Assembly (NCBI RefSeq): GCF_006716565.1
Contig: NZ_VFPG01000001.1
Location: 1,116,001-1,180,000, forward strand
Direction: 5' to 3'
Source of the DNA: Nocardia bhagyanarayanae
GTDB taxonomy: Bacteria; Actinomycetota; Actinomycetes; Mycobacteriales; Mycobacteriaceae
DNA length: 64,000 nucleotides
In this document: positions 35,760 through 43,979 of the stretch, one piece after another
How positions within the stretch are numbered: the stretch's first letter is position 1
How the letters are laid out: the number at the start of each line of letters is the position of its first letter
The notes under the pieces: generated by a model
The model's input: the letters and a program-made list of their open reading frames with translations, nothing else
What the model was told of the DNA's origin: nothing
Database searches by the model: none
Position numbers and translations under genes: made by a program

Positions 35760-36170
35760 GGCACTAGCTCCTTTGCTGCGTCGAGAACGAGAATTTCCAA
35801 TCGAGATCGTTCTAACTAGCACCGGTATCCGGCGGGGAACGCCGAATACCGTGGTGCGCCTGGTGGTAGCGCGCAACCGAATCGGTGCGCGGTATCGCAC
35901 TGAAGTTCGGGGCGAATACGCCCCGCGGGTTGCCCCCGCGGGCTAAACCCTAGCAGGTTCACCGAAGTATTTGCCGGTCTCTTGCCAGTTCAACCATCTC
36001 ATTTGCCAAGCTTGCGAAGACGTTGAGTTGCGGGGACATTGCCGGTCCTGAGCTTTCCGACGAAAAGGCGCGGAGGACAAACATTTGTTCCGGTGTGATT
36101 GGTCTGTGATCCGTCGATCGAGGCACCGCGGGCCGGCCTCTCGCGGCACTGCCTGGACACAGTGTGGATC
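35760..36170. other. 411-bp gene-poor region upstream of the orphan DUF397 gene
   Basis: This stretch is less GC-rich than the surroundings and holds no gene I can support. A 26-residue frame on the minus strand (35959-36039, MSPQLNVFAS...) has a moderate CAGGAC site, but nothing confirms it. It occupies the place where an XRE regulator would be expected and may be the eroded remains of one; I cannot see a helix-turn-helix in any frame. Confidence 0.35.
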
Positions 36171-36725
36171 ATGGATCTTATGGTCGAACGCCCACGCGAC
36201 GAGGCAGGTCGCGCCCGCAACCCCCGCCCACGAGACCGGTTCGGCCGCCCGCTACCGCTCGGTAGCGAGGGCGTGCCGAGAATTCCGGACGATCTGAATC
36301 TGCCGCCCCAGCAAACTCTTACCCTCGCGCAGCAACTCTTGGATGACGGTCTGGCATTCAACGCCCACGAAGTATTGGAGGCGGCATGGAAGAACGGACC
36401 GTTCGCCGAAAGGATGCTGTGGCAGGGACTCGCGCAATACGCGGTCGGTCTGACGCACATACAACGCGGTAATCCGAAGGGAGCGCGGACCCTGCTCGGT
36501 CGCGCGGTCGGTCGGCTGCGGGCCTACGAACCAGGCGATAGCGGCAATTCGGACGACGATTGTCACGACCGCAGTGCGGACGACTCGGGAGAACTCCCGA
36601 ACCGCGCTCTGCCCTATGACATCGATGGCGCGGGACTGATCGCGCGCGCCGAAGCGCTGCTCGCCGCCTTGGACTCCGGCGCGGCGATCACCGAGGACGA
36701 CCTCAAGCCGCGGCTGCGCGTCTGA
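36171..36725 (+). CDS. DUF309 domain-containing protein
   Basis: A 184-residue protein. After an arginine/proline-rich basic region comes the DUF309 helical domain with its signature at about 62-110: AQQLLDDGLAFNAHEVLEAAWK and then LWQGLAQYAVGLTHIQRGNPKGARTLL. The family has a TPR-like four-helix fold and unknown function. The ATG at 36180 is also in frame and possible. It is followed after 24 bp by gluQRS on the same strand. The downstream acidic linker (GDSGNSDDDCHDRSADDSGE) is unusual. Confidence 0.82.
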   Translation: MDLMVERPRDEAGRARNPRPRDRFGRPLPLGSEGVPRIPDDLNLPPQQTLTLAQQLLDDGLAFNAHEVLEAAWKNGPFAERMLWQGLAQYAVGLTHIQRGNPKGARTLLGRAVGRLRAYEPGDSGNSDDDCHDRSADDSGELPNRALPYDIDGAGLIARAEALLAALDSGAAITEDDLKPRLRV

Positions 36726-36749
36726 GCGCCGTCGGTGCGGACGCCTACC

Positions 36750-37697
36750 ATGGCAGTCGTGCCCGCCGCCCAGCTCGACTCATTCGCCCGAGGCGCGGGC
36801 CGCTATGCGCCGAGCCCGTCGGGCGACCTGCACCTGGGCAATCTGCGCACGGCACTGCTCGCCTGGCTGTTCGCGCGCTCGAGCGGACGGCGGTTCCTGA
36901 TGCGGATCGACGACCTCGATCGGGTGCGCCCCGGCGCGGCGGAGCGCCAGCTCGCCGATCTCGCGGCCATCGGACTGGACTGGGACGGCCCGGTGGTGCG
37001 CCAATCCGAGCGCCTGCCGCACTACGACGCCGCCATCGAGCGGCTCACCGCCGCTGGTCTGACCTACGAGTGCTATTGCACCAGAAGGGAAATCCAGCAG
37101 GCCGCGACTGCACCGCACGGACCGATGGGCGCCTACCCGGGAATCTGCCGCACCCTGAGCGCCGACGCTCGCGCGCGCCGCAGGGCCGAGGGCAGGCCCG
37201 CCGCGCTGCGCCTGCGTGCCGCGGCCGCCGATTTCGAGGTCGTCGACGACCTGCACGGCCGCTACCGCGGCCCGGTCGACGACGTGGTGCTGCGCCGCGG
37301 CGACGGCACGCCCGCCTACAACCTCGCGGTGGTGGTCGACGACGCCGCGCAGGGCATCGACCAGGTGGTGCGCGGCGACGACCTGTTGCCGTCCACTCCG
37401 CGCCAGGCCTACCTGGCGAGCCTGCTCGACTTGCCCATTCCGCGCTACGCGCATGTGCCGTTGGTACTCAACGAAAGTGGTCAGCGACTGGCCAAACGCG
37501 ACGGCGCGGTGACGCTCGCCGACCGGCGTGCCCTCGGCAACACGCCCGAACAGGTTGTGAGCTTGCTCGCCGACTCGCTCGGCTATACCGCGAGGACGCC
37601 GTCGCAGCTCCTCGAACATTTCGATCCGGCGCGGCTGCCGCGCGAACCTTGGATCCTGGCCGTCGACGGGTTGTTGCAACCCAGCGGGTGTCCGTAA
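36750..37697 (+). CDS. gluQ: Glutamyl-Q tRNA(Asp) synthetase
   Basis: A 315-residue truncated class I glutamyl-tRNA synthetase lacking the anticodon-binding half. It charges Glu onto queuosine of tRNA-Asp. The HIGH-like motif is in YAPSPSGDLHLGNLRTALLAW, followed by RIDDLDRVRPG. The zinc site is CYC (ECYCTRREI) plus the downstream Y-x-x-x-C (YPGICR). The KMSKS-equivalent is RLAKRDGAVTL. It is consistent with the queuosine pair yhhQ and tgt 2-4 kb downstream. The ATG at 36750 is the first methionine that fits homologues; a GTG at 36735 is also in frame. Confidence 0.93.
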   Translation: MAVVPAAQLDSFARGAGRYAPSPSGDLHLGNLRTALLAWLFARSSGRRFLMRIDDLDRVRPGAAERQLADLAAIGLDWDGPVVRQSERLPHYDAAIERLTAAGLTYECYCTRREIQQAATAPHGPMGAYPGICRTLSADARARRRAEGRPAALRLRAAAADFEVVDDLHGRYRGPVDDVVLRRGDGTPAYNLAVVVDDAAQGIDQVVRGDDLLPSTPRQAYLASLLDLPIPRYAHVPLVLNESGQRLAKRDGAVTLADRRALGNTPEQVVSLLADSLGYTARTPSQLLEHFDPARLPREPWILAVDGLLQPSGCP

Positions 37698-37743
37698 CGT
37701 ACCGAATCGACCACTGATCAACCGATCACCACGAGGACACAGC

Positions 37744-38505
37744 ATGACGAGCGGTGGGTACGACCCCAACCAGAATCCCCAGGGCGGGTACGGCCAGCCG
37801 TACCCGCAGGGCCAGCCGCAGTACGGGCAGCAGCCCCAGTATGGGCAGCAGCCGCAGTACGGTCAGGATCCCTACGGGCAGCAGCAGTACGGCCAGCAGC
37901 AGCCGCAGTACGGGCAGCAGCCGCAGTACGGTCAGGATCCCTACGGGCAGCAGCAGCCGCAGTATGGGCAGCAGCCGCAGTACGCGCAGCAGCCGCAATA
38001 CAACCAGGATCCGTACGGCCAGCAGCAGTACCCGCAGCAGCAGGGCTACGGGGCTGGTGGTTTCGGCGGCGCGCAGCCCGGTGAACTGTGGCCGCGTTTC
38101 GCCGCGCGTCTGATCGACGGCCTCATCGTGGGTATCCCGGCGGGCATCCTCCTCCTCTTCGTGGGAGCGGCGCTCGGCGGCGGCTTCGTCGCCGACATCG
38201 TCACCACCGCACTGTCCGGCCTCGCGGCACTGGGCTACTTCGTCGGCATGGAGACCACGCAGGGCACCACCCTCGGCAAGAAGATCCTCGGCCTGCGGGT
38301 TGTCGCGCCCGGCGGCGCGGCCAAGATCGACCCGGTCACCTCGCTCAAGCGCAACGTCTTCCTCGCGGCCAACGTCGTCTACTGCCTGGGCAGTTTGATC
38401 GCGTTCGGTCTCGGCATCTACATCGCCATCACCATCGAGCAGGACCCGAACAAGCAGGGCTGGCACGACAAGTTCGCTGGCGGCACCCAGGTCGTCAAGG
38501 GCTGA
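37744..38505 (+). CDS. RDD-family membrane protein with a repetitive Gln/Tyr/Gly/Pro tail
   Basis: A 253-residue protein. Residues 1-110 are a low-complexity cytoplasmic tail built from QPQYGQ, QDPYGQQQ and YGQQ units. At the DNA level a 45-bp block recurs exactly at 37843 and 37912, 69 bp apart. The RDD domain follows: RFAARLIDGLIVGIPAGILLLF (helix 1), AALGYFVGMETTQGTTLGKKILGLRVV, then a last helix pair near 200-225. RDD proteins are suspected small-molecule or ion carriers. The start is ATG. A strong terminator follows directly. The tail resembles prion-like aggregation-prone sequences. Confidence 0.87.
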   Translation: MTSGGYDPNQNPQGGYGQPYPQGQPQYGQQPQYGQQPQYGQDPYGQQQYGQQQPQYGQQPQYGQDPYGQQQPQYGQQPQYAQQPQYNQDPYGQQQYPQQQGYGAGGFGGAQPGELWPRFAARLIDGLIVGIPAGILLLFVGAALGGGFVADIVTTALSGLAALGYFVGMETTQGTTLGKKILGLRVVAPGGAAKIDPVTSLKRNVFLAANVVYCLGSLIAFGLGIYIAITIEQDPNKQGWHDKFAGGTQVVKG

Positions 38506-38520
38506 TCCACTCCGGCAAAC

Positions 38521-38559
38521 ACTCAGGGGCGCTCCCGGCGATCGGGAGCGCCCCTGAGT
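38521..38559 (+). terminator. Terminator of the RDD gene
   Basis: ACTCAGGGGCGCTCCCG and CGGGAGCGCCCCTGAGT are a near-perfect 17-bp stem, 15 bp past the stop codon. Confidence 0.9.
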
Positions 38560-38575
38560 CGTTCTCTGCGCGAGT

Positions 38576-38761
38576 CGTTTCGGCGCACATCATTCTCTGC
38601 GCGAGTCGAGTCGGTGCGAGTCGTTCTCGACGCGAATCGGTTCAGCGCGAGCCATTCTCGGCGCGAATCGGTTCAGCGCGAGCCGTTCTCGACGCAGGTC
38701 GGTTCAGCGCGAGCCATTCTCGGCGCGAGTCGATTCGGCGCGAGCCGTTCTCGGCGCGGAT
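38576..38761. repeat. 31-bp tandem repeat array, six copies
   Basis: Units begin at 38576, 38607, 38638, 38669, 38700 and 38731, each 31 bp, with consensus CGGTTCAGCGCGAGCC(A/G)TTCTCGGCGCGAAT. The central copies differ at only a few bases; the outer ones are more diverged. The array fills the gap between the RDD terminator and the end of the DUF4190 gene. Confidence 0.9.
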
Positions 38762-38774
38762 CGTTCCGCGACTC

Positions 38775-39332
38775 TCAGACCCCGGCGACGATGCCGATGA
38801 TGTTGAGCACCCAATACAAGACGCCGAGCACGATGCCGCCGACGCCGACCCACACGCCGGCCTGGGCCATGCCCTTGCCCTCGTAGTTGCCGGACTGCTT
38901 CATCTGGTTCAGCGCCACGACCCCGAGCACCAAGCCGATGATGCTGGGCAGCAAGAAGCAGCAGGACGCGACACCCGCGATGGAGACGATCATCGCGGCG
39001 ATCGCCAGTCCGTTGGAGCCCTGGCTCGGTGGCGTGCCGTACGGCTGATAGCCCTGGGGATAGCCGTAATTCGGCTGTTGCGGGTAGGGCGTCGGTCCCG
39101 ACTTGTACGGCGAGCCGCCCGCCGGCTGCTGGTAGTTCGGGTACGGCTGCTGTTGCTGCGGATACTGCGGCTGCGAAGGCGGCGGCTGCTGCGGGTACTG
39201 CGGGGCGGAGGGGTACCCGGTCGGTTCGGAGTTCGGATACTGCGGTACCGAGCCCTGGGCGCCGGAGTCCGGCGACACGCCTTGGCCGCCGTACTGCTTC
39301 CACCACTCGTCGGAATCGCCGGGATTCGTCAT
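38775..39332 (-). CDS. DUF4190 membrane protein with a Pro/Gln/Tyr-rich tail
   Basis: A 185-residue protein. Residues 1-105 are a disordered Gln/Pro/Tyr-rich tail (PQYPQQ, PYPNYQQP units). Two hydrophobic hairpins follow: GLAIAAMIVSIAGVASCCFLLPSIIGLVLGVVAL, the DUF4190 core with a double Cys, and VWVGVGGIVLGVLYWVLNIIGIVAGV. The role is unknown; members accompany envelope and secretion genes. The frame is open upstream, but ATG 39332 gives MTNPGDSDEWWK, the usual opening. Its 3' end abuts the 31-bp tandem array. Confidence 0.85.
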   Translation of the reverse strand: MTNPGDSDEWWKQYGGQGVSPDSGAQGSVPQYPNSEPTGYPSAPQYPQQPPPSQPQYPQQQQPYPNYQQPAGGSPYKSGPTPYPQQPNYGYPQGYQPYGTPPSQGSNGLAIAAMIVSIAGVASCCFLLPSIIGLVLGVVALNQMKQSGNYEGKGMAQAGVWVGVGGIVLGVLYWVLNIIGIVAGV

Positions 39333-39523
39333 GGGTACAGCGTAATGGGCGCAGCCGGACTCGGGCCCGCCTTGATTGCGCAGGGTCAGCCTCGGCGAAG
39401 GCGGAGGTACCCGTATCAGCGCAGGCGGACTCGGGCCCGCTTCGGTTCCGTCGGGTTGCGCGCGGCCGGGCGTCACAGCCGACAGGCCGACACGGACGAG
39501 CCGCGGCTGGGAGGATGATGCCC

Positions 39524-40297
39524 GTGAGTGATGTGCATAAATCCGAAGAACACGACGGGTCTGGACGCCCCGCGCCGGACCACGCGGCATTCGCCCAGGT
39601 CGCGCGGGGGTACTACACACCGATCGTCGCGCTGTTCACCGCGACGCTGATCATTTCGAATATCTGCGCCACCAAGGGCGTCGAATTCTTCCGCGACGAA
39701 TCGGTCACGGTGGGACCGTTCCAGATCCTGCCGATCGTGACCGACGGCGCGTTCTTCCTCTTCCCCCTGGCCTACGTTCTCGGCGACGTGCTGAGCGAGG
39801 TGTACGGCTTCCGCGCCACCCGGCGCGCCATCTACTACGGCTTCGGCGCCCTGGTGCTGACCGTGCTGTGCTTCGCGATCGTGCTCCGCCTGCCCTCCGC
39901 GGGTTTCTACGAGAACCAAGAGGCGCTGCGCGCCATCGTCGGGCCGGTGCCGCGGCTGGTGATCGCCGGTCTCGCCGGGTATTTCGTCGGCCAGCTGCTG
40001 AATTCCGCGACGCTGGTGCTGATCAAGGAACGGACCAAGGAGAAATACCTGTGGGCCCGGCTGATCGGCTCGACCATCGTGGGCGAATTCGCCGACACCC
40101 TGATCTTCTGCTCGATCGCCGCGGGCGCCATCGGCATCGAAACGTGGCAGCAGTTCGTGAATTACGTGATCATCGGCTTCCTGTGGAAGACGCTGGTCGA
40201 GGTACTCGTCATGCCGATCACCTACCGGGTGATCGCACTACTGAAGAAGCACGAACCCGATTACGCGCCCCGCGCGGTCGACCCGCTGCACGCTTAG
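39524..40297 (+). CDS. yhhQ: Queuosine precursor transporter (YhhQ/VUT family)
   Basis: A 257-residue membrane protein with about six helices. The family motifs are ALFTATLIISNICATKGVEF near the N-terminus, PLAYVLGDVLSEVYGFRATRRAIYYGF, and ARLIGSTIVGEFADTLIFCSIA with WKTLVEVLVMPITYRVIA near the end. YhhQ takes up preQ0/preQ1 or related bases. I chose GTG 39524 because GGGAGG (39509-39514) sits 9 bases before it; ATG 39515 and 39518 are too close to that site. It converges on tgt, which uses the imported base, so the two probably supply queuosine for tRNA, in line with gluQ upstream. Confidence 0.9.
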   Translation: MSDVHKSEEHDGSGRPAPDHAAFAQVARGYYTPIVALFTATLIISNICATKGVEFFRDESVTVGPFQILPIVTDGAFFLFPLAYVLGDVLSEVYGFRATRRAIYYGFGALVLTVLCFAIVLRLPSAGFYENQEALRAIVGPVPRLVIAGLAGYFVGQLLNSATLVLIKERTKEKYLWARLIGSTIVGEFADTLIFCSIAAGAIGIETWQQFVNYVIIGFLWKTLVEVLVMPITYRVIALLKKHEPDYAPRAVDPLHA

Positions 40298-40429
40298 GGC
40301 GCACCACATACCGCGCCTCCGCGCACGGCCAGAGCGCAGGCGAAGGTCGGCCTGGATGGCGCTGCCGCATGCGCCCCGACGGCAGCCTGCAAGCCGGGCC
40401 ACGCGCGGATTCGACGCGACCGCCCCGGC

Positions 40430-40640
40430 GCACACCGCAATCGCGCGCGTGCGCCGGGGCCAGCGCGTCCGCCGGGCCAGCGCATACACCGTGGTCGAGC
40501 GCGTGCGCCGGGGCCGGCGCATCTATCGCGCGAGCGCACACACCGCCGTCGAGCGCGTCGGCGGAGTTGGTGCGTCTGCCGGTTTAGCGTGCACACCGCG
40601 TCGAGCGCGTGCGCCGCGCCTCTGCCTGGCTGCGCGCGCA
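40430..40640. repeat. 54-bp degenerate tandem repeat in a 359-bp gap
   Basis: The block GCGTGCGCCGGGGCC(A/G)GCGC begins at 40447 and 40501, with a diverged copy at 40555 and another at 40607. GC(A/G)(C/T)ACACCG...TCGAGCGC precedes each. Spacing is 54, 54 and 52 bp. The region (40298-40656) between yhhQ and the end of tgt has no gene I can support. Confidence 0.75.
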
Positions 40641-40656
40641 GGCGTTGACGCCCGGT

Positions 40657-41910
40657 CTAGGGCGTGCGGATCCGGCCCTTCCAGCGGCCCAGCGTTTCCG
40701 CTTTGAACTCGTCGAAGTTGCCGTCGTCGATGCTGGCGCGGATCCGGTCGACCAGGCGGACGGTGAAGCGCTCGTTGTGGATCGTGCACAGGGTGGCGGC
40801 CAGCATCTCCTTGGCTTTGAAGAGGTGGTGGAGGTAGGCGCGGGTGTAGTGCGCGCAGGTGTAGCAGTCGCAGGTCTCGTCGATCGGGGTGAAATCGCGG
40901 CGGAAACGGCTGGTGTTGATGTTGAAGCGGCCCTCGGCGACGTAGATGGCCGCGTTGCGGGCCACGCGCGACGGATTCACGCAGTCGAAGGTGTCCGCGC
41001 CGTTCTCCACCGCGACGAAGATGTCCTCCGGCTCGCTGATGCCGAGCATGTGCCTCGGCTTGTCCTGCGGAAGTTCGTCGCAGCACCAGCCGACGATGGC
41101 GCCGAGATTGTGCTTCTCCAGCGCGCCGCCGATGCCGTAACCGTCGAAACCCGTTCCGCCCGCGCCGCGGATCGCCTCCAGTTCACGACATGCCTTGCGG
41201 CGCAGATCTTCGTACTGCGCGCCCTGGATGACGGCGAACAGCGCCTGGTAGGGGCGGTGGGTGCGGGCAGCGGTCAGCCGCTCGTGCTCGTCGATGCAGC
41301 GCTGCGCCCATTCGTGCGTGCGCTGTAGCGACTTCTCTTGGTAGGCACGGGTGTTCAGCAACGTGGTGAGCTCGTCGAAAGCGAACATGATGTCCGCGCC
41401 GAGCTGGTGCTGGATGCCCATCGAGACTTCCGGGGTGAACCGGTGCTTGGAGCCGTCCAGGTGCGAGCGGAAGGTGACGCCGTCGTCGTCGACGGTGGCG
41501 AGGCGCTCCTTGCCCGCCGCGATCACGTCGTCGCTGCGCACGTCGACGGCCTCCATCGCGAGCACCTTCTTGAAGCCGACGCCCAGCGACATCACCTGGA
41601 AGCCGCCGCTGTCGGTGAAGGTGGGCCCGGGCCAATTCATGAACGCGCCGAGTCCGCCCGCCTCGTCCACGATGTCGGCGCCCGGTTGCAGGTAGAGGTG
41701 GTAGGCGTTGGCCAGCAGCGCCTGCGCGCCGAGTTCGCTCATCGTCTCCGGCAGCACCGCCTTGACCGTCGCCTTCGTGCCGACGGGGATGAACGCGGGC
41801 GTCGCGATCGCGCCGTGCGGCGTCTGGATGACACCCGACCGACCGTGCCGTCCGTCCAGCCGGGCGCCGACGGTGAAGGAGAACGATTCCGGTGCTGACA
41901 CGCCACTCAT
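40657..41910 (-). CDS. tgt: tRNA-guanine(34) transglycosylase
   Basis: A 417-residue enzyme that swaps guanine 34 of GUN-anticodon tRNAs for a queuosine precursor. Visible landmarks are TPAFIPVGTKATVKAV, FTDSGGFQVMSLG (substrate-binding Asp), a GIQHQLGADIMFAFDE segment holding a catalytic Asp, GYGIGGALEK, and the zinc cluster CDCYTCAHYTRAYLHHL. The length is typical of bacterial Tgt. The frame is open to 41997, but ATG 41910 (MSGVSAPESF) is the natural start. Together with yhhQ and gluQ it suggests that queuosine is salvaged rather than made here; no queC, queD, queE or queF is visible in the window. Confidence 0.94.
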   Translation of the reverse strand: MSGVSAPESFSFTVGARLDGRHGRSGVIQTPHGAIATPAFIPVGTKATVKAVLPETMSELGAQALLANAYHLYLQPGADIVDEAGGLGAFMNWPGPTFTDSGGFQVMSLGVGFKKVLAMEAVDVRSDDVIAAGKERLATVDDDGVTFRSHLDGSKHRFTPEVSMGIQHQLGADIMFAFDELTTLLNTRAYQEKSLQRTHEWAQRCIDEHERLTAARTHRPYQALFAVIQGAQYEDLRRKACRELEAIRGAGGTGFDGYGIGGALEKHNLGAIVGWCCDELPQDKPRHMLGISEPEDIFVAVENGADTFDCVNPSRVARNAAIYVAEGRFNINTSRFRRDFTPIDETCDCYTCAHYTRAYLHHLFKAKEMLAATLCTIHNERFTVRLVDRIRASIDDGNFDEFKAETLGRWKGRIRTP

Positions 41911-42300
41911 CCTCTCAGGCGTCCCTACACGCTCCGCGCCACCCGCCCACTGCAATCGCCCCGCCGCCCGCCCGGCGCCATCGTTGCCAGCCGGCACCGG
42001 CCATCCGACACCCGTCCGCTGTCATCGCCGCACGCCGCGCCCTCCGGCCGCCGCCGTCGACTGCCCCGCCGCACACCGCACCCTGCGGTCCTCGCCGGAC
42101 ACCGCTCGACCACCGCGCCCTCCGGCCGACCGCCCGTCTACTGCCCCGCCGCTCGCCCGCGACCACCGCCACCAGGCCTACGTCCGCCCCCTTGCAGGCC
42201 CGCCACAACCACCCGCCGCGAGCCCACTGCGACCACCACCCGGCCGTCCGCCGACCTCGCCGCTCGGGGCAGCACTTCGTGCCACGCCGGGACGCAGTCG
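41911..42300. other. 390-bp C-rich, repeat-bearing spacer upstream of tgt
   Basis: The plus strand is strongly C-biased, and low-complexity Arg/Pro/Ala/His frames are the only reading frames. A 40-bp module (CCGCGCCCTCCGGCCG...CTGCCCCGCCGC) occurs near 42035 and again near 42117. I see no gene or hairpin of note. Confidence 0.5.
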
Positions 42301-43248
42301 TCAAACGTGCGACTCGAAACCGTAGGCGCGCAGCTCGGCGAGGAACTCCGCCGGTTCGACCAGCTGCTCGATGTGCCGGACGCCGGGAGGGAAGGACGCG
42401 ACTCGCTGTGTCAGGAGGGCCGCGACCACACCGGTCGCGCGGCTCTGTCGACTGCCCGCGACCCAGGCCGACGCATCCCCCGACTCGGCGACCACCGCGA
42501 ACCGCTCCGACCCGAGGTGGACGCGGGTGAGCAGCCATTCGGCCGCGCGCCCGCGCATGAGACGGGCCAGGAAGGGACGGCGGGCCGCGCCGATCAGCGC
42601 GGTGAAGAGACGGGAATCGAGGGCCAGGCCGGTCCGCGCGTCGGTTGTCCCCAGGGTGTGCGGGAGTGTGTATTGATCGGAGAACGGGAACCGGTGCACG
42701 GTGCGGCGGCCGTCGGGAAAGACCATCCGCCAAGACCCTTCGACAGCGCCGAGCCCGTCGAGCGTCCACCGCACCGCGGCCGGTCCGTGCGCCTCGCCGG
42801 ATCCGAGCACCGCGCCGATCCGGACCGCGCCCTGCCCCGAGGCCGCGAGCACCGCCGCCGCAAGCAGATTGGATACGCCGGGTATCAGGCCGGCGCTGAG
42901 CACCCCGACCGCGTCGTGTGCGCGAGCCAGCGCATCGAGTTCCTGGATCTCGCACAGCAGCGGATGTGACGCGCTCACGTCCAGGTAGTGCACACCGCGT
43001 TCGAAACAGGCGCGCGCAACTCTCGCGTTGTCGAGTTCGGCGCACATCAGCACGACCGACGCGTCGTCCAGAACACCGGCCAGCTGCCCGTCGTCGGCGA
43101 TGTCCGCCCGAACCATCTCGGCGCCGTCCACCGCCCGCGCTCGCTCGGGACGACGGCCGACGAGCCGCACCCGCCGCCCGGCGGCGACCAGCACGGCGGC
43201 CGCCTCGCGCCCGACCGCACCGTATCCGCCGAGGATGACCACCGTCAT
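42301..43248 (-). CDS. Saccharopine-dehydrogenase-like NAD(P)-binding protein
   Basis: A 315-residue Rossmann protein opening VVILGGYGAVGREAAAVLVAAGRRVRLVGRRPERA, an NADP-type GxGxxG with basic residues after strand 2. The SVVLMCAELDNARVARACFERGVHYLDVSA segment is typical of saccharopine dehydrogenase-like oxidoreductases. The C-terminal half is longer than the dinucleotide domain and matches trans-acting enoyl reductase-like families found in mycolata. The substrate is not predictable. It is divergent from a TetR gene with a perfect operator between them, so it is probably the regulated gene. Confidence 0.82.
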   Translation of the reverse strand: MTVVILGGYGAVGREAAAVLVAAGRRVRLVGRRPERARAVDGAEMVRADIADDGQLAGVLDDASVVLMCAELDNARVARACFERGVHYLDVSASHPLLCEIQELDALARAHDAVGVLSAGLIPGVSNLLAAAVLAASGQGAVRIGAVLGSGEAHGPAAVRWTLDGLGAVEGSWRMVFPDGRRTVHRFPFSDQYTLPHTLGTTDARTGLALDSRLFTALIGAARRPFLARLMRGRAAEWLLTRVHLGSERFAVVAESGDASAWVAGSRQSRATGVVAALLTQRVASFPPGVRHIEQLVEPAEFLAELRAYGFESHV

Positions 43249-43262
43249 GATCGGTTCCTTAC

Positions 43263-43277
43263 TAGAGTTCGACTCTA
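43263..43277. promoter_or_regulatory. TetR operator between divergent genes
   Basis: TAGAGT-TCG-ACTCTA is a perfect 6-3-6 inverted repeat. It lies 14 bp before the saccharopine-dehydrogenase-like gene and about 20 bp before the TetR start, next to a TATAGA -10-like box. Confidence 0.75.
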
Positions 43278-43297
43278 ATCAGATATAGACTTCGGTC

Positions 43298-43930
43298 ATG
43301 AGCGCCGTCAAGGGGACGAACAAGCGGGCACTCAAAGCCCAGGAGACGCGGCGGCGGATACTGGCCGCCGCAGGCGAGTTGTTCGTCGAGCAAGGCTACG
43401 GCGCGACCAACCTGCAAGAGATCGCCGCGCGGGCGGGCGTGGCCGTGCAGACCATCTACTTCACGTTCGGCAACAAGCGCACGCTGCTGAAGGAGCTGGT
43501 CGACGTCACGATCGCGGGCGACGACGAACCGGTGGCGACCATGGAACGGGAGTGGTTCCGGACCGCGATGGCCGCGGCGACAGCGCAGAAACATCTCCGC
43601 GCGCATATCGCGGGCACCCGCCCGGTGCTCGAACGAATCGCGCCGATACACAAGGTGATCGAGACGGCCGCCGCGACCGACCCGGAAGTCGCGGCGATGT
43701 GGCCCGCGGACCAGCCGGACCCCCGCTACACCGTGCAGCTGCGCACCGCCACCGCGCTGATGTCCAAACCTGGTGCGCGCCAAGACGTCTCGCCGGAAGA
43801 AGCCGCGGACCTGCTCTACGGCATGCTCAGCACCGAACTGTTCCTGCTGCTGGTCCGCACCAGGGGCTGGACGGCGCAGCGCTGGGAGGACTGGGTCTAC
43901 GCGACCCTTCTTCCCCAGCTCTGCGCCTGA
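43298..43930 (+). CDS. TetR-family regulator of the divergent oxidoreductase
   Basis: A 210-residue regulator with an N-terminal helix-turn-helix, ETRRRILAAAGELFVEQGYGATNLQEIAARAGVAVQTIYFTFGNKRTLL (written here from ILAAAGELF to QTIYFTFGNK). The C-terminal domain is helical with TGWTAQRW-type ends (RTRGWTAQRWEDWVYATLL). It is divergent from the saccharopine-dehydrogenase-like gene, and the operator at 43263-43277 covers both promoters, suggesting repression of both genes until a ligand binds. It converges on the ABC exporter gene. Confidence 0.88.
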   Translation: MSAVKGTNKRALKAQETRRRILAAAGELFVEQGYGATNLQEIAARAGVAVQTIYFTFGNKRTLLKELVDVTIAGDDEPVATMEREWFRTAMAAATAQKHLRAHIAGTRPVLERIAPIHKVIETAAATDPEVAAMWPADQPDPRYTVQLRTATALMSKPGARQDVSPEEAADLLYGMLSTELFLLLVRTRGWTAQRWEDWVYATLLPQLCA

Positions 43931-43979
43931 CCACGCCACCCGGTCGGTCAGTCCATATCGCCACAGGATGCCTGCCGCG

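Noticed and set aside
38576..38761. CRISPR array
   Set aside because: The 31-bp units are adjacent, with no unique spacers, and no cas genes are nearby; it is a tandem repeat.
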